This document shows, piece by piece, positions 54,672 to 64,000 of a DNA stretch of 64,000 nt. Position numbers and translations under genes: made by a program. The stretch lies in the NCBI GenBank assembly GCA_905215345.1, contig CAJMPR010000005.1:186001-250000 (forward strand). The letters run 5' to 3'. Each line of letters starts with the position of its first letter. The first letter of the stretch is position 1. The notes under the pieces were generated by a model. The model searched no databases and was not told where the DNA came from. It saw nothing but the letters and a program-made list of their open reading frames with translations. The stretch is from an uncultured bacterium. Lineage in GTDB: Bacteria > Bacteroidota > Bacteroidia > Bacteroidales > Bacteroidaceae.

Positions 54672-55014
54672 ATTTCTTCGGGAATTGTCTATTCATGAAT
54701 AACTGCTGATTTGACAGTTAGTTGCAGGCAAAAATACAAATTTTATTCCATTAAAGAAACCTATATAGGAGTTTTTTGAGACAACTCTTTGTTCGGTGTT
54801 TGATGAGCGATTAGAAAGATTTTTCCAAATTATATAGATTAGGAGGCAATTTACGCTTGATAAAGCAGGAGACTTTTGATATGAAATTGAGAAGGCGCGA
54901 ATATTGCAAATTTGAGTATGAGGCAGGGTGCTTCTTTCTAAAATTGCATGATTCGCGCCTGGAATTTATTATATGGTTTTTGTGTTTATGTTTTCGGAAT
55001 GTTAATTCATTCTC
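54672..55014. other. 343-bp gap between parC and the GH43-like gene
   Basis: No coding frame is supported. It contains the parC promoter -7 box (CAAAAATA at 54729-54736, TATTTTTG on the - strand, 58 bases before the parC ATG) and an imperfect inverted repeat downstream of the GH43-like gene. The rest is AT-rich and featureless. Confidence 0.55.
54893..54960. repeat. Imperfect inverted repeat after the GH43-like operon
   Basis: AGGCGCGAAT (54893-54902) pairs exactly with ATTCGCGCCT (54951-54960); inside, TGCAAATTT and AAATTGCA pair imperfectly. The loop is ~26 bases. It starts 55 bases beyond the GH43 stop and could act as its terminator or transcript-end stabiliser, but the T-run on the - strand is weak. 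Confidence 0.5.
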
Positions 55015-56472
55015 TTAATGGTCGCGGAAATTCCATTTGGAATTATCGCTGTTCATATCAAATTTGCCGAGTGAAGGGGTACTATCGCCTACGGATACCA
55101 ATACCAGTTCTTCATCGATACCGGGTATTTTCTTGGGCATGATGCGGTAGGTTCCGTCGGTGAGTTGCTCTATTCTCCAAAGTTGTTCGGGAGCACCTGT
55201 AAATTCGGGTACGGTTACAACTTCAGCATCCGCTGTGGCAGCTAATGCACGCTTGGTGCCCTCAATCACTATTTTGTAATACGGACCTCCCAAATATCCA
55301 CCGGCATCGGGTACGGCGGTAATTGTCCATCTTTGGTGAGGGCGAAACATATAGTCACCGATTCTTACATTGATATTACCTTGCGGCCATGTATCGATTA
55401 CATCTTCCAGAGTTTGCGATTTTAAAGGTTGGACAGGTTCCTCGCTTTTTTCCCAGAAACGATGTCTGACACTTGCCATGCGTACAAAGTCAACGGCAAG
55501 TTCAAGACCATAACCTCTGCGTTCGGATTCTATTTCATAAGTTCCTTCTTTAAATACTTCACCTGCTACCGGCCATCCGTTTTTCCACAGAAGCGGGCGT
55601 ATAGCGAGCACACTACGGCCACCACGATCAAAATCAGCTTCAAAATGGCATGACATCTTTTCTACTCCATCAGTCTCGATGAAACGTCCGAAGTGTCCAG
55701 CACCGGTTTGACGGTTTCCTGCAGCAAGTACCATTTTTCCACCGCCTTCCAACATGCCTCTGCCCATATTATCGATGTAAGGTCCTGTTACTTTACGTGA
55801 ACGCCCCACTATAATGTTATAGGTAGAGTTGGGGCCATCACAGCAAGTACCATGGGTACCAAGTAGATAGTACCATCCGTCTCGATACATCAGGTCGGTA
55901 GCTTCACAATCAATAGCGATATTGATTGCTTCGTTTCCTTCTATCCGTTTACCGGTGGCGGGATCAAGTTCTACCAATCGGATGAAACCGAAGTAAGTAC
56001 CGTAGGAGAGCCATAAACGACCGTCTGTGGGGTCAAGTAGCAATCCGGCATCAATGGCATCGCAATCTTCATTATCTTCAGATGAGGCAACTTCTATCGC
56101 TTCCGTATATTTGAAGTCAGGCGAATTCGGGTCTAACGTTTTATTCCACATAGTTAGTACCATGCCTCGATGACTGCCGCCAAGTCCTCCTCCGGTGGCA
56201 CTGTATGCAATCAAATAGCGGTCACCTATTTTCACGGCATCGGGGGCGGCACCTTTGCCGGGTCTCACTCCACCACCGTTCCATGTCCAACCGTCTTCAG
56301 AGATTAGTCCGCCTCCACCTGTACCGAAAGTGTAATATTTTCCTTCACATTCCATGATGGTAGAGGGATCATGTATATAAGGTTCACCGATTTGTGCATT
56401 TGCTTTTTCGGATATCAGCAGAGATAGCAGGGCTGCTGCGCCCAAGAATATAGCTTTTGTTTTCATGGTCAT
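55015..56472 (-). CDS. GH43-like five-bladed beta-propeller glycosidase with C-terminal ricin-like domain
   Basis: A 485-residue secreted protein (signal TKAIFLGAAALLSLLISEKANA). Start at 56472 (ATGA overlap with the preceding gene) or at 56466. Residues ~28-310 match a GH43-type propeller: IHDPSTIMECEGKYYTFGTG carries the catalytic-base Asp, WNGGGVRPGKGAAPDAVKIG the middle blade, and AIDAGLLLDPTDGRLWLSYG the pKa-modulating Asp. The acid is probably the Glu in IDCEATDLMYRDGWYYLLG. Residues ~370-485 look like a ricin-type lectin or beta-trefoil domain (QLWRIEQLTDGTYRIMPK). GH43 enzymes remove arabinose or xylose from arabinan or arabinoxylan. Two CE1 esterases upstream favour esterified arabinoxylan or arabinan. 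Confidence 0.83.
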   Translation of the reverse strand: MTMKTKAIFLGAAALLSLLISEKANAQIGEPYIHDPSTIMECEGKYYTFGTGGGGLISEDGWTWNGGGVRPGKGAAPDAVKIGDRYLIAYSATGGGLGGSHRGMVLTMWNKTLDPNSPDFKYTEAIEVASSEDNEDCDAIDAGLLLDPTDGRLWLSYGTYFGFIRLVELDPATGKRIEGNEAINIAIDCEATDLMYRDGWYYLLGTHGTCCDGPNSTYNIIVGRSRKVTGPYIDNMGRGMLEGGGKMVLAAGNRQTGAGHFGRFIETDGVEKMSCHFEADFDRGGRSVLAIRPLLWKNGWPVAGEVFKEGTYEIESERRGYGLELAVDFVRMASVRHRFWEKSEEPVQPLKSQTLEDVIDTWPQGNINVRIGDYMFRPHQRWTITAVPDAGGYLGGPYYKIVIEGTKRALAATADAEVVTVPEFTGAPEQLWRIEQLTDGTYRIMPKKIPGIDEELVLVSVGDSTPSLGKFDMNSDNSKWNFRDH

Positions 56473-57167
56473 TTGTAACTGATAGTAATGTTTTTAACAG
56501 GAGAACCGTCTTCATTGAGGAAGCGGATGCAGAAATCGCTCATTCCGGGGCCGTTGATGACTGCTCCACGGATGATATTTTTACCTTTTTTCAAAGTCAA
56601 CCGTTTAGACAGGCAATCGTCTTTTACCATACGACGGTCACCGGACAAAATAATGGCTTCTTCACCATTTATCCACCACATAGAGGCTGAGTTCGAGCCT
56701 GCTGACATTCTTACATTAGGGATGTCTTCAGAACATTCAATAACTGTAACTGCCCAAAATAGTACTCCGTATATCTGTTTTTGCAGATTGGAGGCAAAGC
56801 GGAACAACTTTATGTTGAATAAATTACTTTCGAGCGCATGCCAAGTCAGTTTTTGTTTTCCCACTTTTACTTTATCACCGTCTTTGGGCAATACGGTGAA
56901 TTGTTTCGGGAAATACTCGGTAGTGAGTGCCTCACGGATGTAGCTGTCTGTGAAGACCGTATTGCTGCGGTTGGGTTTATCGATGGGTTCGAGCAGTAAC
57001 CAACGGCGGATGAATCCTTCGTCGTCAGGTGACATAATGTTAGTGGTACCCGGTGAAAAATAGGGTGCCAGGCGATAGTCAGTTTCATTCTTTTGTGCAT
57101 AACCATGCAGGCTCATCAAGGTGACGATGCAAATCGCCACTAATGACTTATAGTGTGAAATTTCCAT
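56469..57167 (-). CDS. Secreted protein of unknown function, probable jelly-roll domain
   Basis: A 232-residue exported protein (signal SLVAICIVTLMSLHGYA). No catalytic family is recognised. The second half (WAVTVIECSEDIPNVRMSAG, MWWINGEEAIILSGDRR, LKKGKNIIRGAVINGPG) looks like a galactose-binding-like beta-sandwich of the kind attached to GH2 or acetyl-xylan-esterase proteins. The first half has WLLLEPIDKPNRSN, reminiscent of the opening of such modules. It is located between a CE1 esterase and the GH43-like protein, 27 bases after the former and overlapping the latter by 4 bases, so it probably contributes substrate binding or presentation to that system. Confidence 0.7.
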   Translation of the reverse strand: MEISHYKSLVAICIVTLMSLHGYAQKNETDYRLAPYFSPGTTNIMSPDDEGFIRRWLLLEPIDKPNRSNTVFTDSYIREALTTEYFPKQFTVLPKDGDKVKVGKQKLTWHALESNLFNIKLFRFASNLQKQIYGVLFWAVTVIECSEDIPNVRMSAGSNSASMWWINGEEAIILSGDRRMVKDDCLSKRLTLKKGKNIIRGAVINGPGMSDFCIRFLNEDGSPVKNITISYK

Positions 57168-57194
57168 TGTTATAGTGCGTTTCTTAATGATACA

Positions 57195-58355
<1,161 letters not shown>

Positions 58356-58400
58356 TCAATGTTTTAGAAAGATGTATGGGTTTTAATACTAAGTTTTCTA

Positions 58401-59531
58401 TTATTTGAAGAGGAGCGGAGCGAATTGATACAGACTTTCTCGCCATACCGGCCAAGTGTGTCCACCCGGAGTCTCAAAGTAACTATATTTAATGCCGATG
58501 TCGTTGAAACGTTTCATCATTATCTGGCAATTATTATAGGCGATGTCTTCTTTGCCACCCATAGAGAGCCAGAATTGTTTCAACTTTGTATTATACTCAT
58601 CTTTTTTCTCTTTCAGCATAGAGTAGTATTTTTCAGTGTCATTACTGTTTCCGAAAGGTGTGGAAGTTGCCCACCAACCGGAACTGAATACTCCTAAATA
58701 GGCAAAGAGCTCGAGGTGGGGAATTCCTACATTTAAGGTTTGGATACCACCCATAGAGAGTCCCGCTAATGCACGATTGTTTCGGTCGGTTTTTACGCGG
58801 AAGTTCTTTTCGACAAATGGGATACAGTCTTTGAGTAGTTCGCTTTCGAAGTCACTTGTATTGCCGTCTGTCATAACGATAATCATCGGCTTCGCTTCTC
58901 CTTTAGCTATCAGGTTGTCCATAATGATGTCAGTACGTCCTTGATTGGACCAACCACGTTCGTCTTCACCACCACCATGTTGCAGATAGAGTACCGGATA
59001 GGATTGCTTGGACGTGTCATAACCGGGAGGGCAGTATATGAACATGCGTCGCCAGTCATTGGCTGTTGTCGAAAAGTATCGTTTCATGCGAATGTCTCCG
59101 TGCGGCACGTTTGCCATATAGAAACGTACATCGCCTTCAGGATAAGGTATCTCGACACCGCTTGCCATCATGCTGCATCCATAGAAAGATTCGCTGGCGG
59201 GGTCGGCTACGGAAACTCCGTCGATAATGAGAAAATAGTAGTGGAAACCTTGAGTCAGCGGTTCGGTAACGCCTGTCCATTCACCATCGGCATTGCGGAC
59301 AAGGTCATATTTGCGTCCTAAATCTATTTGTACTTTTTGTGCATCCGGTGCTTTCACCTTAAATTCCATGCGATTGCCGGGCAGAAGACGTGGATATATG
59401 GAACTGCGTACGTTGAGTTCGCCACGCTTCCCGGGTAAGGTAGACTCGTCGATTCTCTGGCGACCGGGCTGTGCCAAAAGAATACCTGAAAATACTACTT
59501 GAAGTAGCAAAATAGTAATAATTCTATTCAT
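58401..59531 (-). CDS. CE1-type esterase with N-terminal CBM48/E-set domain (first of a tandem pair)
   Basis: A 376-residue secreted esterase (signal IITILLLQVVFSGILLA). E-set domain ~50-130 (MEFKVKAPDAQKVQIDLG), then the alpha/beta-hydrolase with HGGGEDERGW, nucleophile S259 in GLSMGG and H358 in GGHTWPVWR. It opens a four-gene unit (two esterases, unknown secreted protein, GH43) and is preceded by a consensus -7 box at 59574-59581. Feruloyl esterases of this type in gut Bacteroides release ferulate from arabinoxylan (family knowledge); acetyl esterase activity is the alternative. Confidence 0.88.
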   Translation of the reverse strand: MNRIITILLLQVVFSGILLAQPGRQRIDESTLPGKRGELNVRSSIYPRLLPGNRMEFKVKAPDAQKVQIDLGRKYDLVRNADGEWTGVTEPLTQGFHYYFLIIDGVSVADPASESFYGCSMMASGVEIPYPEGDVRFYMANVPHGDIRMKRYFSTTANDWRRMFIYCPPGYDTSKQSYPVLYLQHGGGEDERGWSNQGRTDIIMDNLIAKGEAKPMIIVMTDGNTSDFESELLKDCIPFVEKNFRVKTDRNNRALAGLSMGGIQTLNVGIPHLELFAYLGVFSSGWWATSTPFGNSNDTEKYYSMLKEKKDEYNTKLKQFWLSMGGKEDIAYNNCQIMMKRFNDIGIKYSYFETPGGHTWPVWRESLYQFAPLLFK

Positions 59532-59573
59532 AAATCAATCTGCATTTTTGGTTGTTAGTTTCACAAAGGTAGC

Positions 59574-59581
59574 GGCATTTT
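59574..59581 (-). promoter_or_regulatory. -7 box of the esterase/GH43 operon promoter
   Basis: CAAAGGTA on the + strand is TACCTTTG on the - strand, a full match to the -7 consensus, 43 bases before the ATG at 59531. No clear -33 TTTG at 19-21 bases. Confidence 0.6.
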
Positions 59582-59786
59582 CAGATTCTTTCGTTGTACA
59601 TTTAGATACTTTCCTTGCATTTTTAAGTAAAACGGGGTGTAATGCCTGATATACGTGCCTTTTCTTCTATTTGATTATGTGAAACTGTAAGCGTGGTAAT
59701 ATTATTATCTCACATCATTTATCATTACTTTTGTTACATAAGGAAAAATGTTCTCGGCAAAACACCTACGGAAGTTAAAAAGAAAA

Positions 59787-59824
59787 GGCTGTATCAAAGT
59801 AGATTTAACTATTGTGATACAGCC
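59787..59824 (-). terminator. Terminator of the SusC-SusD-GDPD unit
   Basis: Ten-bp arms GGCTGTATCA / TGATACAGCC, continued by weaker inner pairing; read on the - strand the stem is followed by TTTTCTTTTT. It starts 41 bases after the GDPD stop. Confidence 0.8.
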
Positions 59825-59864
59825 CTTATGTTACAAGTTGAATAGAACTTTTGTCCGTGTTTTA

Positions 59865-61577
59865 TTAGTGCAAATTCCGCTCTTGTAAATAATTGATAAG
59901 AAATTCAGGTTCATCGGTTTGAATCATTCGTGCTCCCAATACATCGATAAGATATCCGTATCCTTTCTCGGGGTTTTCTTTTGAAATAATGTCATCGTGT
60001 CCTGCATTTCTGCTTTCTAATGAATTATACCAGATTAGAGACTTCCCGTTGATAATCTTTTTGGCTTTTTTAGGTAGAGGGTTGCTGTCCGATTTGTAAC
60101 CTAACTCGAATGCTACCGGTACCATTCCATCTACGAACTTTGTGATTTCTTTTTCCGCATTTTCATTATCCATGCGAATCATAGGCATGTAGATAACCTC
60201 ATCAAAGTATTTGCCAAACCGGGATTTTGCTTCTTCAAGCGATTGAAGCCCTTTCATAATGGCGATATCAGTAGTCCCTGTTTCTTGTAACAGTTCCATT
60301 ACCTGATCAAAGAACCGATCTGATTTATCCAGGTTCAACATAACCCTTCCTTTGGCTAAAAGGAGAGCTTCTTTCAGAGTCGGGATATTATGCCCGGTAG
60401 GTTTACCCGTATAATCTTTGAGTCTTAAATTCTGTATATCCTTAAACATCGTTTCAGCAATGACTCCCTTGCCTGTAGTAGTGCGGTCTAAAGTTTCATC
60501 ATGCATTAAAATCAGTACACCGTCTTTGGTGCGTTGTACATCGATTTCAACAATATCTCCCCCCATTATGATAATACTGTTGATAGCATCTAATGAGTTT
60601 TCCGGAAATTTCCTCCAATCTCCTCTGTGTGCAACTACGTGCACATAGTTCTGGTTACGTTCAATTAACTTTTTACGGATGATACCTGTGCTATTGATGA
60701 ATTTTTTTTTAGATTTTAGGTAGCTGATAAGCTCGCCTGAACGATCGGTTTGGATAAATGATGCTCCCATTTTCAAGACCTCGCCCCATGTTTCTTCCAT
60801 CTCTCCATCTTCGACAGCGCGGTCGTCGTTCAGTCCTGCACAAAGAGACGGCCACAGGGTATTAATCCAGATTTTGCTGCCGGATGTTTTTATGAGATTA
60901 AGAACTTCCGTCACTTGCGCGGTATTTTGTTGGAAGCAAATCTCAAAAGCCTGCGGATGCATGTTTTTGAGATAATCTTCTACCAACTTTTTAGCATTAG
61001 GGTCATTGGCATTGACAATAGGCATGAAAAACAGGTTCTGGATGATAGCTTTGTTTTCCTTATAGACTTTATCGTAAGGAAGCCCGGCTTTTATCAGTAC
61101 TTGTTTGGAAGTACCGGTTTTCTCCAGCACCTTTTCAACCAACTCGAAAAAGTCGTAACCTTTATCTATATTTACCCATATTTTTCCTTTAACGGTTAAC
61201 ATTGCCTCTTCTAAAGTAGGGATGGTATGTGAGGTAGGTATTCCCGCTCCGTTTTTCAGTCTCATTTGCTTCAGTTCGGCTATCGTATATTCCTCAGGGC
61301 GTCCTTTCCCGGTAGTCGTCCTGTCTAAAGTCTGGTCATGTAACAATATCAAGACATTGTCTTTCGATTTTTTAATATCGATTTCCACCATATTTACTCC
61401 CATATCAATACAATTCTGTATCGCTTTAATGGAATTCTCCGGCGCATTTCTCCAATCGCCACGATGAGCGACAACTACAACCTTACCCTCTTCAAATTGT
61501 ACTTGTGCATGGGTTGGCAAGCAGTAGATATTGGCAACAAGTGCCAATATCCATATTAAAAGAAAAAGTTTTTTCAT
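59865..61577 (-). CDS. Tandem-domain glycerophosphodiester phosphodiesterase (two complete GDPD domains)
   Basis: A 570-residue exported protein (signal LFLLIWILALVANIYCLPTHA) containing two full-length GDPD TIM barrels. Domain 1 (~33-295) has AHRGDW with H38, PENS, VEIDIKKSKDNVLILLHD and DRTTTGKG; domain 2 (~312-570) repeats all of these with H317 (AHRGDW...PENS, VEIDVQRTKDGVLILMHD, DRTTTGKG). Catalytic His pairs and the metal-binding Glu/Asp are conserved in both. Usual GDPD proteins have one domain of ~250-300 residues. The family hydrolyses glycerophosphodiesters to sn-glycerol-3-phosphate and an alcohol. It follows SusD by 13 bases, so it belongs to a SusCD unit; the substrate could be a glycerophosphate-decorated glycan, teichoic-type polymer or deacylated phospholipid (inference). 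Confidence 0.9.
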   Translation of the reverse strand: MKKLFLLIWILALVANIYCLPTHAQVQFEEGKVVVVAHRGDWRNAPENSIKAIQNCIDMGVNMVEIDIKKSKDNVLILLHDQTLDRTTTGKGRPEEYTIAELKQMRLKNGAGIPTSHTIPTLEEAMLTVKGKIWVNIDKGYDFFELVEKVLEKTGTSKQVLIKAGLPYDKVYKENKAIIQNLFFMPIVNANDPNAKKLVEDYLKNMHPQAFEICFQQNTAQVTEVLNLIKTSGSKIWINTLWPSLCAGLNDDRAVEDGEMEETWGEVLKMGASFIQTDRSGELISYLKSKKKFINSTGIIRKKLIERNQNYVHVVAHRGDWRKFPENSLDAINSIIIMGGDIVEIDVQRTKDGVLILMHDETLDRTTTGKGVIAETMFKDIQNLRLKDYTGKPTGHNIPTLKEALLLAKGRVMLNLDKSDRFFDQVMELLQETGTTDIAIMKGLQSLEEAKSRFGKYFDEVIYMPMIRMDNENAEKEITKFVDGMVPVAFELGYKSDSNPLPKKAKKIINGKSLIWYNSLESRNAGHDDIISKENPEKGYGYLIDVLGARMIQTDEPEFLINYLQERNLH

Positions 61578-61590
61578 GATTCAATTTTGA

Positions 61591-63012
61591 TTAATTATAT
61601 CCGGTATTTTGTTTTAAACTTGAGTCAGTATCAATTTGTGATAGCGGTATCGGTTGCACGAAATTATTTTCATCCAGCGTAACCCCGTTATATCCGGGAG
61701 TATTGCTGAAATGTGCTTTCATCGTCTCAATGGCTTTACCTGTTCTGATCAGGTCGAACCAGCGATGGCCTTCACACACCAGTTCTTTTCTTCTCTCAAG
61801 GGCAATCTCATCAAGTAGCAGGTTTTTGTCTGCGAATGCCTTTTCTGTGATACCGGCTCTCTTTTCTATTTCGTTAAGGTATGAGTTGGCGGTAGTCAAA
61901 TCGTTGGCTTCACTTCCGTGTGCATAACATTCGGCTAACATCAATAGCACGTCGGCATAGCGTAGTACAACAGCATTACTGCCTCCATCGGCAATGACAC
62001 TGGAAGTTTGTTTCAGTTTATTGGTAGTTACATGTACTTCTGTCTGTCTGAAGTAAGCGCTCTTACGCTTGTCATTGTCAGCAAACAAATTATAAACTTC
62101 TTTGGTTGGCAGATTATGCCCTTTGGCTCCGCTTACTGAACCGGATGGACTGAACATCATAAAGGCATTACTACCTTCCGAATTACCATTCAGGTCTGAT
62201 TGGAATTGTACATCGAATATAATTTCTTCATTCCCTTTGTTGTTGACGTCAAATATATCTGCGGGATTATCCAGCAGTTTGTACTTTTCACCGTCTATTA
62301 TACCCTGTAAAAGTATTTTTGCACTGCTGTAATCGCCTAATGTCAGATGCACTTTACCTAATATACCTTGTGCGGCTGCTTGAGTGGCGCGTCCTTTTAT
62401 GTTTGCCAACTCAGGTAATAAGTCGATTGCATTTTCCAGGTCTTCTATGATTTGTTTATAGACTTGGGCTTTGGGGGTTCTGCCTTGTCCGAAATAGTCA
62501 TTCGTATTAACCGTTTCTTTAGTAGCTAAAGGGACATCACCGAAGATTCTCACCAGATTGAAATACATCAGGGCACGCAGGAATTTCATCTCTCCTTTGA
62601 CCATGTTGCGGTCATCCTCTTCCATTTCTACCCCGTCTATACGGTTTAGGATAACATTACATTGCTGGATACCGATATAGTTATGTTTCCAGGAATCACT
62701 GATAATGGAGTTGGAAGATGTCATATTGAACTCATCCAACTGACCATAGTTACCGCCGTCATTTGCCGGAACTTCATCCCAGGTATTATCCGAAGGTAAT
62801 TCGCCTAACACGTAATTGGCGATGCCATATTGTCCGCTGTACTGCAAAGTGGCGTATGCGGCATTTACCCCTTGCATGATTTGTTCTTTATTCTTGAAAT
62901 AGTTATTGATTACATTGCTACTCTCGGGGCTTAAGTTTAGTAAGCTCTCTGAACAACTACAAGTCAGAATACTGAGAGTAAGGCCTAAAAAGATATTTCT
63001 ATATTTATTCAT
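61591..63012 (-). CDS. SusD/RagB-family lipoprotein linked to the GDPD protein
   Basis: A 473-residue lipoprotein (signal ends LTCSC, Cys20, then SESLLNLSPESSNV). It has the SusD core helices (FLRALMYFNLVRIFGDVPLAT), the VVLRYADVLLMLAECY block and the C-terminal DEIALERRKELVCEGHRWFDLIRTG motif, ending in FVQPIPLSQIDTDS. The shorter length than starch-type SusD is common for small-ligand systems. It is 11 bases downstream of SusC and 13 bases upstream of the GDPD gene, so it is expected to bind the substrate that the GDPD protein cleaves. Confidence 0.94.
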   Translation of the reverse strand: MNKYRNIFLGLTLSILTCSCSESLLNLSPESSNVINNYFKNKEQIMQGVNAAYATLQYSGQYGIANYVLGELPSDNTWDEVPANDGGNYGQLDEFNMTSSNSIISDSWKHNYIGIQQCNVILNRIDGVEMEEDDRNMVKGEMKFLRALMYFNLVRIFGDVPLATKETVNTNDYFGQGRTPKAQVYKQIIEDLENAIDLLPELANIKGRATQAAAQGILGKVHLTLGDYSSAKILLQGIIDGEKYKLLDNPADIFDVNNKGNEEIIFDVQFQSDLNGNSEGSNAFMMFSPSGSVSGAKGHNLPTKEVYNLFADNDKRKSAYFRQTEVHVTTNKLKQTSSVIADGGSNAVVLRYADVLLMLAECYAHGSEANDLTTANSYLNEIEKRAGITEKAFADKNLLLDEIALERRKELVCEGHRWFDLIRTGKAIETMKAHFSNTPGYNGVTLDENNFVQPIPLSQIDTDSSLKQNTGYN

Positions 63013-63023
63013 AGCTGTTGTTT

Positions 63024-64000
63024 TTAAAAATTGACATTAATTCCTAATGATATAGTTCTGGGCACGGGATAAACATATTTTTCATTTCCCTGCTCCAGGA
63101 TATTCGATCCTTCCGCATCGATATTGAATCCTTTATACGGAGTTATCATAAACAGGTTGTTACCTAACAGATAGACTTGCGCCTGATTGATACCTACTTT
63201 GCTCAACAGGGAGGTGGGTAAGTTATAAGATAACTTGAGATTACGTAGCATGGCGTAAGATGCATTCTTAAAGAATACGCCGGATGATGCTGCGGCTTTT
63301 CTGGCATTAGAATAGTTAGCCATGTTCGGGGTGGCGTACTTACCGTTCGGATTGTTTACCGGATGAAAACGATTGTCAAAATAATCTTGCGTTACCATCA
63401 TGAACCCTTCACCGCATTCGAGTGATTGCAGGGTACCGCTGTTCTTCTTCTTGCCAAGTTCGCTGTAAATGTCAAAGGTCAGTTCAAAGTTCTTATATTT
63501 GAATGTGTTGTTGAAACCAATGATTGCTTTTGAAGCAGGTGAACCAAAACTCTTTTTATCTTCTGCGTCAATCACTTTATCATTATTCCGGTCGGCAATG
63601 ATGTAGTCACCGATTTGGGTTCCGGACATTGCCGGATATTTTTTGAAATCATCTTCGGATTTATAAATACCAAGAATTTCGTAGCCATAAAGTTCTCCGA
63701 TAGAATGTCCTACTTTGGTGATATTGCTGCCCGAGATAATCTGGGTTTGTCCGGGAGCGAGTGCCAGTACTTTATCCTTGTTGGTGGAGAAACTTAAACT
63801 GGAGTTCCAGCGAACGGCTCCGAATTTTATGTCTTGTGCAGTAGAGAGCTTAAGTTCAAAACCGGTATTTCTGACCTCACCGATATTTTGCAGAGAGGTG
63901 GTATATCCACTTTGTTGAGGCACTGGAACATCCAAAAGCAGGTCTTGTGTGGTGGCAATGTAAAAGTCTGCGCTAACACCCAGGTACTTGAAAAGCGTGA
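63024..64000 (-). CDS. SusC-family TonB-linked transporter, C-terminal part (5' end beyond window)
   Basis: The frame is open to the right edge, so the N-terminus lies outside; no start is visible (the codon at 63935 is an internal TTG). The ~325 visible residues are the final barrel strands of a SusC protein: FYIATTQDLLL, GEVRNTGFELKLST, DKVLALAPGQTQIISG, DYIIADRNNDKVIDAEDK (the calcium-binding-like loop typical of late SusC barrels), and the ending YVYPVPRTISLGINVNF, with a terminal aromatic. SusD follows 11 bases downstream. Substrate suggested only by the linked double-GDPD gene. Confidence 0.93.
   Translation of the reverse strand, partial: TLFKYLGVSADFYIATTQDLLLDVPVPQQSGYTTSLQNIGEVRNTGFELKLSTAQDIKFGAVRWNSSLSFSTNKDKVLALAPGQTQIISGSNITKVGHSIGELYGYEILGIYKSEDDFKKYPAMSGTQIGDYIIADRNNDKVIDAEDKKSFGSPASKAIIGFNNTFKYKNFELTFDIYSELGKKKNSGTLQSLECGEGFMMVTQDYFDNRFHPVNNPNGKYATPNMANYSNARKAAASSGVFFKNASYAMLRNLKLSYNLPTSLLSKVGINQAQVYLLGNNLFMITPYKGFNIDAEGSNILEQGNEKYVYPVPRTISLGINVNF

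Larger units (their letters stand above)
59532..59864. other. 333-bp gap between GDPD gene and esterase operon
   Basis: No gene. It holds the GDPD-side terminator (59787-59824) and the esterase promoter (59574-59581), both on the - strand. The ~200 bases between them are AT-rich with no recognised site. Confidence 0.6.

Overview
The window is chromosomal DNA of a gut-type Bacteroides (Bacteroidota). The evidence is the density of SusC/SusD polysaccharide-utilisation loci (PULs), lipoproteins with short Bacteroides-style lipoboxes, Ser-type S1 sulfatases, the characteristic -7 box (TAnnTTTG) in front of many genes, a glycine-lipid gene pair and moderate GC content. The species cannot be fixed from the sequence alone. 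No transposase, integrase, phage gene or CRISPR array was seen.

Layout. (1) 1-15.6 kb, + strand: the right part of a PUL. It holds a SusD C-terminus, a GH16 lipoprotein, a DUF4988/leucine-rich-repeat lipoprotein, two S1 sulfatases, GH20, GH2 and a three-part GH29-F5/8C-GH16 fusion. The set fits a sulfated, fucosylated poly-LacNAc target such as mucin O-glycan or keratan sulfate. An endo-acting GH16 would open the chain, sulfatases and fucosidase would remove caps, and GH20 plus GH2 would take off GlcNAc and Gal. (2) 15.7-27.5 kb: core genes. These are an ECF sigma factor, the probable glycine-lipid acyltransferases GlsA and GlsB, dGTPase, dUTPase, a TPR lipoprotein, a DUF4292 lipoprotein, an EnvC-like factor, an ArgE/DapE-type deacylase and a long-chain acyl-CoA ligase. 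(3) 27.8-32.9 kb: a compact operon of GH9, a NagX/DUF5009-like membrane acyltransferase and a GH10-like lipoprotein, with no SusCD pair. (4) 32.9-40.8 kb: RF2, an unlisted 45-residue membrane protein, a CYTH phosphatase-type protein, an MgtC/DUF4010 membrane protein, an orphan TonB-dependent receptor, and a phosphoesterase fused to a PQQ-type beta-propeller.

(5) 41.2-49.7 kb, - strand: SusC, SusD, GH3 and GH144-type genes, best read as a beta-1,2-glucan (sophoro-oligosaccharide) PUL. (6) 49.9-54.7 kb, - strand: tRNA-Leu(UAG), an S41 peptidase, a DUF3316 protein and topoisomerase IV subunit A (ParC), the last three overlapping end to start. (7) 55.0-59.5 kb, - strand: a GH43-like protein, a secreted protein of unknown function and two tandem CE1-type esterases, suggestive of esterified hemicellulose. 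(8) 59.9-64 kb, - strand: a GDPD protein with two complete catalytic domains, a SusD and the C-terminus of a SusC, a possible importer system for phosphodiester-containing substrates.

Between genes there is a recurrent theme of locus-specific, self-complementary short repeats (5.77, 24.3, 34.1 and 41.0 kb) and one pair of GC-rich hairpins in inverted orientation (44.9-45.1 kb). A 24-bp perfect palindrome with a phased extra half-site lies upstream of the glycine-lipid genes and looks like an operator. The strongest leads for new biology are the GH29-GH16 fusion, the double-GDPD/SusCD unit and the GH9/NagX-like/GH10-like operon.
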